Positions 1 through 7,378 of a stretch of 31,482 bases of DNA are shown here, piece by piece. Source of the DNA: Candidatus Muiribacterium halophilum (GTDB taxonomy: Bacteria; Muiribacteriota; Muiribacteriia; Muiribacteriales; Muiribacteriaceae); assembly GCA_023228995.1 (NCBI GenBank), contig JALOAD010000041.1:1-31482 (forward strand), written 5' to 3'. Position 1 is the first letter of the stretch. Every line of letters begins with the position of its first letter. The translations under genes and the position numbers were made by a program. The notes under the pieces were generated by a model. The model was not told the DNA's origin and made no database searches. It saw only the letters and a list, made by a program, of their open reading frames with translations.

Positions 1-132
1 TTTAGCTGTATTTATTATTAAAAAATATGTTTTTATATTTTTATCATAACCACAACTTAATACTATGTCTTCCTTTTTTGGAAATTCTTTTATTTTTCTT
101 GATAGAAAATCTATAAATTCTTTATTTTTCAT
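1..132 (-). CDS. Partial hypothetical protein (C-terminus cut by window edge)
   Basis: A minus-strand frame opens with ATG at 132-130 and stays open for 44 codons to the window edge. The peptide starts MKNKEFIDFLSRKIKEF and continues with a mixed charged segment. Its start overlaps the stop of the upstream gene (122-499) by 11 bases, the tight packing seen across this block, which supports it as a real gene. No family recognised. It starts MKNKEF but lacks the F-x-E-S ending of the tag found on other proteins here, so I do not count it among them. Confidence 0.6.
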   Translation of the reverse strand, partial: MKNKEFIDFLSRKIKEFPKKEDIVLSCGYDKNIKTYFLIINTAK

Positions 133-499
133 TTAATATATTATTTATTTGTTTATTAAACTCATCTTTATTTAATTCATAAATTATTTCATCATCATTT
201 ATTTTATTTTTAATATTTCCTATATGTTCATATAATTCATTTATGATAGAAATATTTTTTTCTTGTTGTAAAATATAATTATCAGATATTATATCAAGTT
301 TTTTAATTATATCATATGATTCTTCATAATCAGACATATTTACTAAATGGCAACGATAAAACATATTATCTTCTATATCATCTAATTTAATATTAATATC
401 ATTATCTAAATAACAGTTGTGGTTATACATATTTTTAAGACATAGTAACTTTTTTATATATGATCCTTTATAGATAACATATTTGATTTTATTTTTCAT
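122..499 (-). CDS. Hypothetical protein, 125 aa
   Basis: Small acidic protein of unknown function, with a basic hydrophobic start (MKNKIKYVIYKGSYIKKLLCL) followed by acidic, probably helical sequence rich in Asp, Glu, Asn and Ile. No recognised domain, membrane segment or signal peptide. A host-type promoter (TATCTATG with TTTG 19 bp upstream) lies at 533-563, about 35 bases before the start, so it probably begins a transcription unit continuing into the partial gene at 1-132. Confidence 0.7.
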   Translation of the reverse strand: MKNKIKYVIYKGSYIKKLLCLKNMYNHNCYLDNDINIKLDDIEDNMFYRCHLVNMSDYEESYDIIKKLDIISDNYILQQEKNISIINELYEHIGNIKNKINDDEIIYELNKDEFNKQINNILNEK

Positions 500-532
500 G
501 GTTTTAATTTATATTTCAATATATTTATGATG

Positions 533-563
533 CATAGATACTATTTTTTATATACCTACCAAA
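533..563 (-). promoter_or_regulatory. Host-type promoter upstream of the 122-499 gene
   Basis: On the minus strand, TTTG at 563-560 is followed after 19 bp by TATCTATG at 540-533. This fits the Bacteroidetes housekeeping sigma pattern (-33 TTTG, -7 TAnnTTTG) with one mismatch in the -7 box. The surrounding 45 bases resemble the promoters at 2778 and 4576. Confidence 0.55.
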
Positions 564-643
564 TATTTAATTGATTATTTACATTTAATTACTATTCTGG
601 TATATAATTTTTAATCTACTAAATTTTTAGTATTGAATATATT

Positions 644-1753
644 TTATTTATCAGATTTTGTTCGATTGCAGCGTTTACAAAGCATTTGACAATTATAGAT
701 GTCGGTTTTACCACCCTCGGACCAAGGAGTTATGTGGTCAGCTTCCATTTCTTTTATATCAAAATGTCCACCACATTTGGTACAGATACCTTCTTGTTTT
801 TCATATTGTTCTCTTTTTTGATTTGGAGTGAAAGCTCGTATATTCAATACTTTCTGATTTTCTTTATTTGATAATAAGTATTCAAATATACCAGATTTTT
901 TAGTTACATCTTCATCAGTCATAAGTTCTTTCACTTCTTGTCCGATTTTGCTTCTATCATATCTATTATTATTGTATTTATTATAAAGAATACCAATTTC
1001 CAAGCCTTTCATTTCTTTGTAATAATCTGGGAATATTGCCTTAAACCAGTTCATAACATTTTGGAAATATAATCTTATTTCGTTTGAATCACTATCAAAT
1101 TGATGTTCTGACATATATGCTTCAATCTTATCGTGGTATTTAGGATCTGAATTAGCAATCCAAGATAGAGTGGTTTCCAAATAGTCCTGGTGAATAGCAC
1201 TACCTTTTAGATAATCAGCTGCTTCTTTGACAGCTATACAATTTCTCTTACTGAAAAATATCTTAGCATCAGAAAGCCAGCTACCACTATATACAGCATT
1301 TCTAAGTTCTTGTTGAGTCAATTTAGCACCAGCTATATTAATCCTCTCAAACCAATCTAATTTTTCTTTTTCAGTACCCTCACAAATATAGATTAATAGT
1401 TCGTAGTCTAATATTTGTTCCTGTTCATCTTTTGTAAGGTTATTAAACTTCATTTCATTAATGCTGAATTTATTATTAACAAATTCACAAATAGAAATAG
1501 TTCTTTGTTGTCCATCTAATACTTCAAAAGTATTGTCTATGTTTTTACTCCAATACATTATATTCAATGGACAATTTTGTCTTATGGTTTCTATAACCAT
1601 ATCTCTTTGCTTACCACTGTATACAAATTCTCTTTGGTATTTAGGTCTGATGTTCAGATTACCATTATAACCTATTACTCCATTTTCAGTATCGTTATTT
1701 ACATAACCAGAGAAAATATCTCTTACTTTTATATTTTTTAATTCGATTTTCAT
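644..1753 (-). CDS. DUF262 domain + HNH endonuclease protein (GmrS/GmrD-like class)
   Basis: A 369-residue protein with an N-terminal DUF262 domain and a C-terminal HNH nuclease domain. Seen: the DUF262 signature PKYQREFVY near residues 37-45 and DGQQR at 80-84 (the ParB-like nucleotide-binding and hydrolysis motif). At 324-369 there is a CxxC, EADHI, N, CxxCN arrangement typical of a zinc-stabilised HNH nuclease. Proteins of this architecture include modification-dependent restriction enzymes and other defence nucleases. It is followed 21 bases downstream of the EcoRI-type methyltransferase, so the two probably share a transcript and may act as a restriction-modification-like pair; that pairing is inference. 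By eye its base composition is less AT-rich than its neighbours, a hint of recent acquisition. It could instead be a phage homing or exclusion nuclease. Confidence 0.88.
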   Translation of the reverse strand: MKIELKNIKVRDIFSGYVNNDTENGVIGYNGNLNIRPKYQREFVYSGKQRDMVIETIRQNCPLNIMYWSKNIDNTFEVLDGQQRTISICEFVNNKFSINEMKFNNLTKDEQEQILDYELLIYICEGTEKEKLDWFERINIAGAKLTQQELRNAVYSGSWLSDAKIFFSKRNCIAVKEAADYLKGSAIHQDYLETTLSWIANSDPKYHDKIEAYMSEHQFDSDSNEIRLYFQNVMNWFKAIFPDYYKEMKGLEIGILYNKYNNNRYDRSKIGQEVKELMTDEDVTKKSGIFEYLLSNKENQKVLNIRAFTPNQKREQYEKQEGICTKCGGHFDIKEMEADHITPWSEGGKTDIYNCQMLCKRCNRTKSDK

Positions 1754-1774
1754 TTTGATATAATTTTAATGTTA

Positions 1775-2749
1775 TTATTTTCTTTTAATTAAAATACGAG
1801 CGTATGGAACATCAACAATTCCATTAGTTATCATATATAAATCACCATCAACTGCACCTCTTTTTTGGATTTCTTTCCTATATTTCTTATGTTCTGGTTT
1901 ATATGGTTTTACTCCAATTTCAATTCCAGAGTTTGAAATTCCTAAACCAATAATTTCAAATTGTTCAGGATTATGATTAGATAAATAAGTTATAGGCACT
2001 CCCATATAGCCAAAATAATCTACTGGAATATCAGCTACTTTATTGATGTTAATAGCATCATAATTATCATATTTAGGATAATCAACTTCATTATATTTTT
2101 TATATAAAACATTTCTAATCAAATCTATATGACGTTTTCTATTGTCTAAATTAGTGAACCAGCAAATATTACCAAATTTTTGTATTTCACCATTTGGTTT
2201 TATAAAATTTTTCACAAAGCTATTACCTAACCATAATTTATTTTCTTTAATGAAACCAAATACTTCTTTATATGTTATTGCATTATAACTACCAATAACT
2301 AAAAACTTTTTATCATATTCCATTAATTGAGCGATATATTCTCTAAACAAACTGAAGGGTGGATTTGTGATTACAATATCACATTCTTTTAATATTTCAA
2401 TACATTCATCACTTCTAAAATCACCATTTCCCTTAAATGTTGTTTTTTGAGTATCTAATTTATCGATGTTACCATCCCCATTAATATCTCTACTAATTTC
2501 CAATTTATAACTATTTCCATTTGGGTCATAGTGTGAAGATATTAATTTTTTCAAATTATAGTAGGTAAAATTATTTGATAGATATTTCCAAAAGTTTGAA
2601 GATTCAGGATCATCACAATTACAGAATATAATCTTATCTTTTAATTGATCCTTATATTCTTCTACTTCTTTTTCAACATCTTCATATAACGTGTAGAACT
2701 CATCGTTTTTTTCTTTCTTAGCTGAATGTAAATTTTTATTCTTTGACAT
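1775..2749 (-). CDS. EcoRI-type adenine-specific DNA methyltransferase
   Basis: A 324-residue protein matching the EcoRI-methylase family. It has the N-terminal signature KKEKNDEFYT (residues 11-20), the FRSDECIEIL segment near 111-120, and the catalytic motif NPPF at 129-132 in the context ITNPPFSLFREY. The family methylates adenine N6 in duplex DNA. It could protect phage DNA against host restriction or against the DUF262-HNH nuclease encoded immediately downstream. A clear promoter with a TATCTTTG -7 box lies 29 bases before the start. Its recognition site cannot be read from the sequence. The stretch GDGNID near residue 91 resembles a calcium loop but is a single copy and is probably incidental. 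Confidence 0.9.
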   Translation of the reverse strand: MSKNKNLHSAKKEKNDEFYTLYEDVEKEVEEYKDQLKDKIIFCNCDDPESSNFWKYLSNNFTYYNLKKLISSHYDPNGNSYKLEISRDINGDGNIDKLDTQKTTFKGNGDFRSDECIEILKECDIVITNPPFSLFREYIAQLMEYDKKFLVIGSYNAITYKEVFGFIKENKLWLGNSFVKNFIKPNGEIQKFGNICWFTNLDNRKRHIDLIRNVLYKKYNEVDYPKYDNYDAININKVADIPVDYFGYMGVPITYLSNHNPEQFEIIGLGISNSGIEIGVKPYKPEHKKYRKEIQKRGAVDGDLYMITNGIVDVPYARILIKRK

Positions 2750-2777
2750 AATGTTTGTATTTATTTGATTAGTGATG

Positions 2778-2827
2778 CAAAGATATAACCTTTTTATATA
2801 CCTACCTAATATTTAACAATCTTTAAC
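2778..2827 (-). promoter_or_regulatory. Host-type promoter with extended conserved upstream block
   Basis: Minus strand: TATCTTTG at 2785-2778, with ATTAGG centred on the -33 position (2809-2805 reads TTAGG) after a 19-bp gap. The upstream stretch to 2827 is nearly identical to that at 4603-4626 in front of another gene and similar to the block at 533-575. It drives the methyltransferase and probably the nuclease behind it. Confidence 0.65.
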
Positions 2828-3006
2828 TATAAAAATAAAACACTTAATGTATAGGTGCTTATTAGATAGTGAGTTATATTCTAATTTAATTTATTTATTC
2901 TTGTAGATATTTCTCTATCATTTTAATGGTTTTAATAAGTAGATTTTCAAATATTTTGAATCATCAAACTATCATAGATGAAAATAATATTGTTTTTATT
3001 AATCAG

Positions 3007-3306
3007 TTAATCAATTCCAAATAAATCTTCTGATATTAACATATCAATATTTTTCATTGATAACTCTGGTAATATGAATTGATTTTCTCTTTTAGCTATT
3101 ATATAACTTTCATATCTATCCTTGAATTCATTTCTTGATGTAATGAATCCCATCACTGTATTAGATTCATTCAAAGTTTTATATAAATCAGGATTTAATT
3201 TTTTTATTGTTAATAAGCAATCATTATGTCTTCTACCACAAACAATAATTTCATCATCTCCTATTATTTTAATTGCTGAGCATATTATGTATTCTTTATA
3301 AATCAT
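3007..3306 (-). CDS. Small phage protein, paralogue of the 5585-5884 gene
   Basis: A 99-residue protein that aligns with the product of 5585-5884. Both open with KEY-(I/L)-(I/L)-C-(S/A)-A-I, have a mid-protein G-F/Y-x-T-S-(R/K) followed by a charged stretch, and end in (I/T)SEDL. This one also has CGRRHNDC near residue 23, a Cys/His-rich segment. I recognise the pattern as a small-protein family common in phages of Bacteroidetes and other hosts, with no known function. Its start overlaps the end of the upstream gene (3296-3712) by 11 bases, so they are co-transcribed. Confidence 0.8.
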   Translation of the reverse strand: MIYKEYIICSAIKIIGDDEIIVCGRRHNDCLLTIKKLNPDLYKTLNESNTVMGFITSRNEFKDRYESYIIAKRENQFILPELSMKNIDMLISEDLFGID

Positions 3307-3712
3307 AAGTATTTAGACATTTTTCAATTTTTTTCATGAAATTTACTATATCATCATTATTAGATATATGTGGTAAAGCTAAATCAATATTTGCGATATA
3401 GGAATCATTAATTATTATTTTATTCTCATTATATATTTTACAATCCATATATTCATCTCCTATTTTGAAATGAAATGATTTGTGGTATATTCTCTTAACA
3501 TCTAAAAATATTATTTTATAATCACTAAGTATATTGTAATTGACATTTATAAAAAATAAATTAGAATTCATTATAGTAAAATCATCATTACTTAAACCTT
3601 TATCTTTTAGATATTTAACCACATCACCTAAACCATAGAATTTTTTATTATTTAGTTTAGTTAATGTTTCTATATCAAAACACTCATTTTTAATTGCTAC
3701 TATTATTTTCAT
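3296..3712 (-). CDS. Hypothetical protein, 138 aa
   Basis: No family recognised. Seen: an N-terminal strand (MKIIVAIKNECFDIET), a segment GDVVKYLKDKGLSNDDF near residue 29 that looks like a helix-turn unit, and alternating hydrophobic strands after it. No membrane segment. It overlaps the downstream paralogue gene (3007-3306) by 11 bases and lies 11 bases after the small membrane protein gene 3724-4020, so it belongs to one operon. Confidence 0.7.
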   Translation of the reverse strand: MKIIVAIKNECFDIETLTKLNNKKFYGLGDVVKYLKDKGLSNDDFTIMNSNLFFINVNYNILSDYKIIFLDVKRIYHKSFHFKIGDEYMDCKIYNENKIIINDSYIANIDLALPHISNNDDIVNFMKKIEKCLNTYDL

Positions 3713-3723
3713 ATTTATTATAT

Positions 3724-4020
3724 TTATTTATGACAACTACTTTCAACTTCAGAATTATCTATTATTTTTTCTGAATCTCCATCTGAAACAATGCCTTCTG
3801 ATAATTCTATTGTACTCATAAATAATGGTATAGTTAGTAAATATAATAATATATACCATATAGAATATTTCATTGATAGTATCAATGGTAATGATAATAA
3901 ACCACCAAACCAAACAATTAATAATATACCTATACTTATTATTATAAATATCATAGTAAAAACTAAGGAAAACATTTTAATAAAATCTAAACACTTTTTC
4001 ATAATTATATTTGTTATCAT
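3724..4020 (-). CDS. Small integral membrane protein, 98 aa
   Basis: Three hydrophobic segments can be seen at about residues 10-37, 39-50 and 52-68, enough for two or three membrane passes, followed by an acidic tail (ELSEGIVSDGDSEKIIDNSE). No family recognised. It sits between the DUF262 protein upstream and the 138-residue unknown downstream. It could act on the host envelope, for instance in superinfection exclusion or holin-like activity, but nothing in the sequence decides this. Confidence 0.65.
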   Translation of the reverse strand: MITNIIMKKCLDFIKMFSLVFTMIFIIISIGILLIVWFGGLLSLPLILSMKYSIWYILLYLLTIPLFMSTIELSEGIVSDGDSEKIIDNSEVESSCHK

Positions 4021-4040
4021 TGTTAATTTTAATCATTTAA

Positions 4041-4550
4041 TTATATTTTGTTTTTATATTCAATTGCTTTTTGTATTTCTTCTTCAGTGTGTATTGTACC
4101 ACCTGTATTCATAGAAACATACCAATCAATAGCTTCTTTTTCTGATAGGTTATTAACTCCATATTTTATGGAGAAATCTCTTAAATTAAAGTTTTCAATT
4201 TGATTTATAGTATATCCACCAAATACTGGTAATTTATTATCTATAAATTTCATTATTGTATTGAATCTTTGCTTACCATCAATTAATTGTAATTTACCTC
4301 TAAAATCTTCCATCCAACCCTCCATATTGAAAAATATAGGATTGACATATCCACCTCTTAATAGATATTCCATAAATTCAATTTGTTGTTTGAGAGTCCA
4401 AACATGATCTCTTTGAAATTCTGGATCTAAATCAAGTTCATAATAATTGGACCAATCTTTCATTTTTTGTTTTAATGAATCCAAAGGTACATCTATGAGA
4501 TATCTTGGATTGTTATATTTAGTAACTTTGTTATAATTTAATTTTTTCAT
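4041..4550 (-). CDS. Stand-alone DUF262 (ParB-like) domain protein
   Basis: A 169-residue protein made of the DUF262 domain alone: DPEFQRDHVW at residues 42-51 and IDGKQR at 90-95 are the family's two hallmark motifs. It lacks the C-terminal nuclease present in the 644-1753 protein, so it is either a regulatory or partner subunit or a domain used by itself. Short DUF262 proteins are frequent in phages; their function is not established. It has its own host-type promoter (4576-4607), almost identical in sequence to the one before the methyltransferase gene. Confidence 0.85.
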   Translation of the reverse strand: MKKLNYNKVTKYNNPRYLIDVPLDSLKQKMKDWSNYYELDLDPEFQRDHVWTLKQQIEFMEYLLRGGYVNPIFFNMEGWMEDFRGKLQLIDGKQRFNTIMKFIDNKLPVFGGYTINQIENFNLRDFSIKYGVNNLSEKEAIDWYVSMNTGGTIHTEEEIQKAIEYKNKI

Positions 4551-4575
4551 TTTGATATATTTTTGATTTATGATG

Positions 4576-4626
4576 CAAAGATATACATTTTTTACACATC
4601 TACCTAATATTTAACAATCTTTAACT
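4576..4626 (-). promoter_or_regulatory. Host-type promoter, second copy of the extended block
   Basis: Minus strand: TATCTTTG at 4583-4576, TTAGG at 4607-4603, gap 19 bp. The stretch 4601-4626 matches 2802-2827 almost base for base. It overlaps the stop codon of the SemiSWEET gene (4621-4623), so the promoter is embedded in the end of the upstream gene. Confidence 0.65.
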
Positions 4627-4908
4627 ATTCTTAGTTTTATATGATTTTATAGATTTTATAATCTGATTATTGTATTTATAATAAATTATTATAGTTGATT
4701 GTATAAGGTTCAATCCATTACATAATATAATTGAATAAGCATTTATATTAATTCCATATATTATCCATAATATATTAGATATTATTAATATACTGAACAT
4801 TTCACCATTTACATTTTCTGCACTTTTTGCTTTTAATACTTGTATCAATTGGGGTACATAAGCAATTACTATTAAAATGGTTGCTAATATTCCTATAATC
4901 TCTATCAT
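4621..4908 (-). CDS. SemiSWEET-like PQ-loop transporter
   Basis: A 95-residue protein with three membrane segments (about residues 3-22, 36-52 and 56-77) and the PQ motif in AYVPQLIQVLKAKSAENV at 16-33. A Trp-Ile-Ile-Tyr-Gly follows at the end of the second segment. This matches bacterial SemiSWEETs, which form dimers that move small sugars across the membrane; other PQ-loop proteins carry other solutes. One member is about 85-100 residues long, so the gene looks complete. It ends one base before the next gene region and follows a membrane-anchored unknown (4910-5440), probably in the same transcript. A transporter of this type in a phage is unusual. Confidence 0.82.
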   Translation of the reverse strand: MIEIIGILATILIVIAYVPQLIQVLKAKSAENVNGEMFSILIISNILWIIYGININAYSIILCNGLNLIQSTIIIYYKYNNQIIKSIKSYKTKNS

Positions 4909-4909
4909 T

Positions 4910-5440
4910 TTATTTTTTATTAGTTATATAATCAGCATATTTCACTTCACCATTTGCTTTAACCAAAGCAACATATTTATGAATTAAAGGGGTTTTCTCA
5001 TTATTAAATCTACCATCCATTTCATATAAGACATAAATATCTTCATTGATTTCAATTGCTAAATCCTTAAGTTTTTGTAAAGATTTAGTAATATCAATAT
5101 CACCATACCATATTTTTTCTGTTTTGGTGCATATATTTGAATTAAATACTACTAAATTATCTGGATTATCTTTCAAGTAACCAGATTTGGACACACTAAT
5201 CATTCTAGCAATAATCCCTAAACGTTTCATAGCTATATATTGGTTGCTATACATTTTTTTATTTGGGTTATTATAATTTACATAATTATATTCACCTATT
5301 GTTTTTGAATGGTAGCTTTTAGGATCATTTCCTTTTTTAGTAAAAAATACTTCATATAAATATACTATGGTTAAGTATAATATAACTAACATTGAACTAC
5401 CTACTATGATGTAAGCTAAAAAATCTAAAATTGTTTTCAT
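4910..5440 (-). CDS. Membrane-anchored hypothetical protein, 176 aa
   Basis: One long hydrophobic N-terminal segment (about residues 6-33) followed by a soluble, Tyr-, Asn- and Lys-rich domain. The tail contains beta-like segments such as EDIYVLYEMDGRF and YVALVKANGEVKYADYI. No family recognised. The likely topology is a single anchor with the domain on one side of the inner membrane. A host-type -7 box (TATCTTTG at 5472-5465) lies 25 bases before the start. It runs directly into the SemiSWEET gene with only one base between them, so the two membrane proteins are probably co-expressed. Confidence 0.7.
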   Translation of the reverse strand: MKTILDFLAYIIVGSSMLVILYLTIVYLYEVFFTKKGNDPKSYHSKTIGEYNYVNYNNPNKKMYSNQYIAMKRLGIIARMISVSKSGYLKDNPDNLVVFNSNICTKTEKIWYGDIDITKSLQKLKDLAIEINEDIYVLYEMDGRFNNEKTPLIHKYVALVKANGEVKYADYITNKK

Positions 5441-5464
5441 ATTGTTGTTTTTTTAATTATGATG

Positions 5465-5472
5465 CAAAGATA
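5465..5472 (-). promoter_or_regulatory. Host-type -7 box upstream of the membrane-protein pair
   Basis: TATCTTTG on the minus strand, followed by CATC as at 2774, 4572 and 7614. I see no clean TTTG 19-20 bp upstream, so it may depend on an activator or be weaker. Confidence 0.5.
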
Positions 5473-5584
5473 TACATAAAATATGATATATAAGTATTAA
5501 ATAATGTTAAACTTTTAATTTATTTATGGTTTTTACTCCTTTATATATGATTTTCAATGTATTATATTCTTTATATTTTTCATA

Positions 5585-5884
5585 TTAATATAAATCTTCT
5601 GATGTTAATTTACCACCTATTATTTTATCTACTTGACCACATTCAATAGCAATTTTTAATCCTTCTTCACGAGATACAAAACGAGCTTTGGAAGTATAAA
5701 ATCCTTGATCACAACTTTTACGACTAACATCATCTCCATATCTATGCAAAATATCTGGATGTCTATAGCCTAATTCAATTTCATATATATCATGAAACTC
5801 TTTGTGATATACTTTAAGACAATCTCTTGGAGCTTTTCTTCTAATAGCAGCACATAATAAATATTCTTTATTGTTGTCAATCAT
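5585..5884 (-). CDS. Small phage protein, paralogue of the 3007-3306 gene
   Basis: A 99-residue protein of the same family as 3007-3306: opening KEYLLCAAIRR, a mid-segment DQGFYTSKARFVSREEGLKIA, and an ending KLTSEDLY. The spacing of these blocks and the length are the same in both copies. The CGRRHNDC block of the other copy is not conserved here (YRHPDILHRYGDD occupies a similar place), so the copies have diverged. The function of the family is unknown to me. Confidence 0.82.
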   Translation of the reverse strand: MIDNNKEYLLCAAIRRKAPRDCLKVYHKEFHDIYEIELGYRHPDILHRYGDDVSRKSCDQGFYTSKARFVSREEGLKIAIECGQVDKIIGGKLTSEDLY

Positions 5885-5929
5885 ATTAATTTTATTTTAT
5901 ATGTAAATATAAGATACTTTACTTTTATA

Positions 5930-6241
5930 TTAGAATTTTATATCTCTCAATGTTTTATTTTCAAAATATAAATCTCTTTCTATTTTCAGACCAAAAGGAA
6001 GTTTCACACTTTCTAAATCAGATAATAAAAAATAACCATACTCAGCTTCATGTAAATTTACAAAACCAAAGAATAGCCAATCACCATTTTCTTGTTTTTC
6101 TGCTTCAGTTACTAACCAAGTACCTCTACCACAAGGATTAAAAAATTTAACTAAGATTTTAGCATCTAATCCTGAATTTTCTTGACTACCTAAATTATAT
6201 TTAGTTAATTCTTTCTCAATTTTTTTTGTAATTAGTTTCAT
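5930..6241 (-). CDS. DUF2958 family protein
   Basis: A 103-residue protein with the family pattern: VKFFNPCGRGTWLVTE near residues 31-46, GDWLFFGFVN near 53-62, and a C-terminal ERDLYFENKTL. DUF2958 proteins are small single-domain proteins found in plasmids, conjugative elements and phages; the function is unknown. It has its own host-type promoter (TAACTTTG with TTTTG 19 bp upstream) 27 bases before the start, and stands as a separate unit in the accessory block. Confidence 0.85.
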   Translation of the reverse strand: MKLITKKIEKELTKYNLGSQENSGLDAKILVKFFNPCGRGTWLVTEAEKQENGDWLFFGFVNLHEAEYGYFLLSDLESVKLPFGLKIERDLYFENKTLRDIKF

Positions 6242-6267
6242 ATTTGTTGTTTTTATTAATTATGATG

Positions 6268-6299
6268 CAAAGTTAATACTTTAATTACAAACTACAAAA
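6268..6299 (-). promoter_or_regulatory. Host-type promoter of the DUF2958 gene
   Basis: Minus strand TTTTG at 6299-6295, 19-bp gap, TAACTTTG at 6275-6268, start codon at 6241. Both boxes match the Bacteroidetes consensus. Confidence 0.65.
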
Positions 6300-6319
6300 T
6301 AATTAACAATAAATAACAT

Positions 6320-6541
6320 TTATTTAGATGAAATTAAATTATCTAATTTCATATCTCTAATTTCTTGCTTACTATAAAAATTAGTTATATAATGATGAGT
6401 AAAATGTCCATACTCATCTTTGATTTGATAGAAAGTACTACCTATTATATAACTTACTATCTTATATTTTTTATTAATAATGATTGAATTAGAAGGTTTT
6501 TTAGTTACCTTAGCTATTATATAATCTCCAGTTTTATACAT
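6320..6541 (-). CDS. Hypothetical protein, 73 aa
   Basis: Short protein that begins MYKTGDYIIAKVTKKPSNS and alternates hydrophobic and polar residues, which suggests a small beta-barrel (SH3- or KOW-like) fold. It then has a KQEIRDMKLDNLI helix at the end. No family recognised with confidence. No clear promoter was seen directly before it. Confidence 0.6.
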   Translation of the reverse strand: MYKTGDYIIAKVTKKPSNSIIINKKYKIVSYIIGSTFYQIKDEYGHFTHHYITNFYSKQEIRDMKLDNLISSK

Positions 6542-6729
6542 TTAATTTATTCAATTTTATTTCTATTCCATTAATGAATAATTTAGTCATATCATAGAAC
6601 TAATACTTCTCTCTTAGTTTTATATCATATTTTTTATTATTTTATATGATTTATACCATCTTGGTAATAAAAATGATACCAATTGCAATTACTACTAAAG
6701 TTATTATTAATGGTTTATTAATGATTTAT

Positions 6730-7107
6730 TTATTTTTTATTTGGCTCTGGTATTGTATACCACTCTGTTTTAACTCCTAATATATGATATATCATGCCAA
6801 CCATTTTACCTAAATGATCAACATTTACATTAGGATTTATGTTATAAAGGCAATGTATCAACCTAACTTCATTTTTAGTTCCAAAATTAACACACTTAAC
6901 TATTTCACTACTAAATGATGGAGATTCTGAATAATAATTCTCTTTAATATATTTATCATTATTATCATTTTTCAAATGAATGAATTCATCATATAATGAT
7001 AAAATATAATTTATTTCTCTTTGTGAAATACCCTTTTCAAGTAGATTTTTTTGTGCTTCATCAAGATCTGCACTAATATTTACTAATTTGTCATTATTAT
7101 TTTCCAT
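6730..7107 (-). CDS. Hypothetical protein, 125 aa
   Basis: Largely helical, soluble protein with no recognised family. Seen: an acidic N-terminus (NISADLDEAQKNLLEKGISQREINYILSLY, residues about 11-40) and a more hydrophobic second half with two His (HLGKMVGMIYHILG). Its start overlaps the end of the coiled-coil gene 7097-7378 by 11 bases, so both are translated from one message. Confidence 0.65.
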   Translation of the reverse strand: MENNNDKLVNISADLDEAQKNLLEKGISQREINYILSLYDEFIHLKNDNNDKYIKENYYSESPSFSSEIVKCVNFGTKNEVRLIHCLYNINPNVNVDHLGKMVGMIYHILGVKTEWYTIPEPNKK

Positions 7108-7378
7108 GATTTTTATCTATTAAGTAGGTATTAATTTTATCTAACTTCTTGCGAATTGGTGCTTCATATCGTTCAATTAATCTGATTGTACGTTTAGCAT
7201 CCCTTTGTAATAATCTATAGTGAGTTTGATGATTTTTTGGAATATCCATTGGGATTGGAGTATTCAAAACTTCATATAACTCTTTTAGTGTTTTTTTCTG
7301 ACCATATATAAATGGCATACCAGCTTCTAATTTTTGTTCCAAAATTTTCTTTTGTTCTAACAATTCTTCTTTTCTCAT
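7097..7378 (-). CDS. Coiled-coil hypothetical protein, 93 aa
   Basis: Highly charged and mostly helical. Residues 1-33 (rich in Glu, Lys and Leu with heptad spacing) and 58-85 (Arg and Lys rich) look like two helices of a coiled-coil hairpin separated by a Pro-containing turn (TPIPMDIPKNH). No family recognised. Its start overlaps the stop of the upstream gene (7378-7593) and its end overlaps 6730-7107, so it is the middle gene of a three-gene operon. Confidence 0.65.
   Translation of the reverse strand: MRKEELLEQKKILEQKLEAGMPFIYGQKKTLKELYEVLNTPIPMDIPKNHQTHYRLLQRDAKRTIRLIERYEAPIRKKLDKINTYLIDKNHGK

Noticed and set aside
1775-2749. A dockerin or EF-hand-like GDGNID in the EcoRI-type methyltransferase
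   Set aside because: Single copy, no second half and within the methyltransferase family region, so likely a surface loop.
6651-6722. A 23-codon minus-strand frame with a hydrophobic stretch (PLIITLVVIAIGIIFITK) right after the 6730-7107 gene
   Set aside because: It would need an ATT start and has no promoter; AT-rich DNA readily gives hydrophobic codons. It might be a small membrane peptide but I cannot support it.
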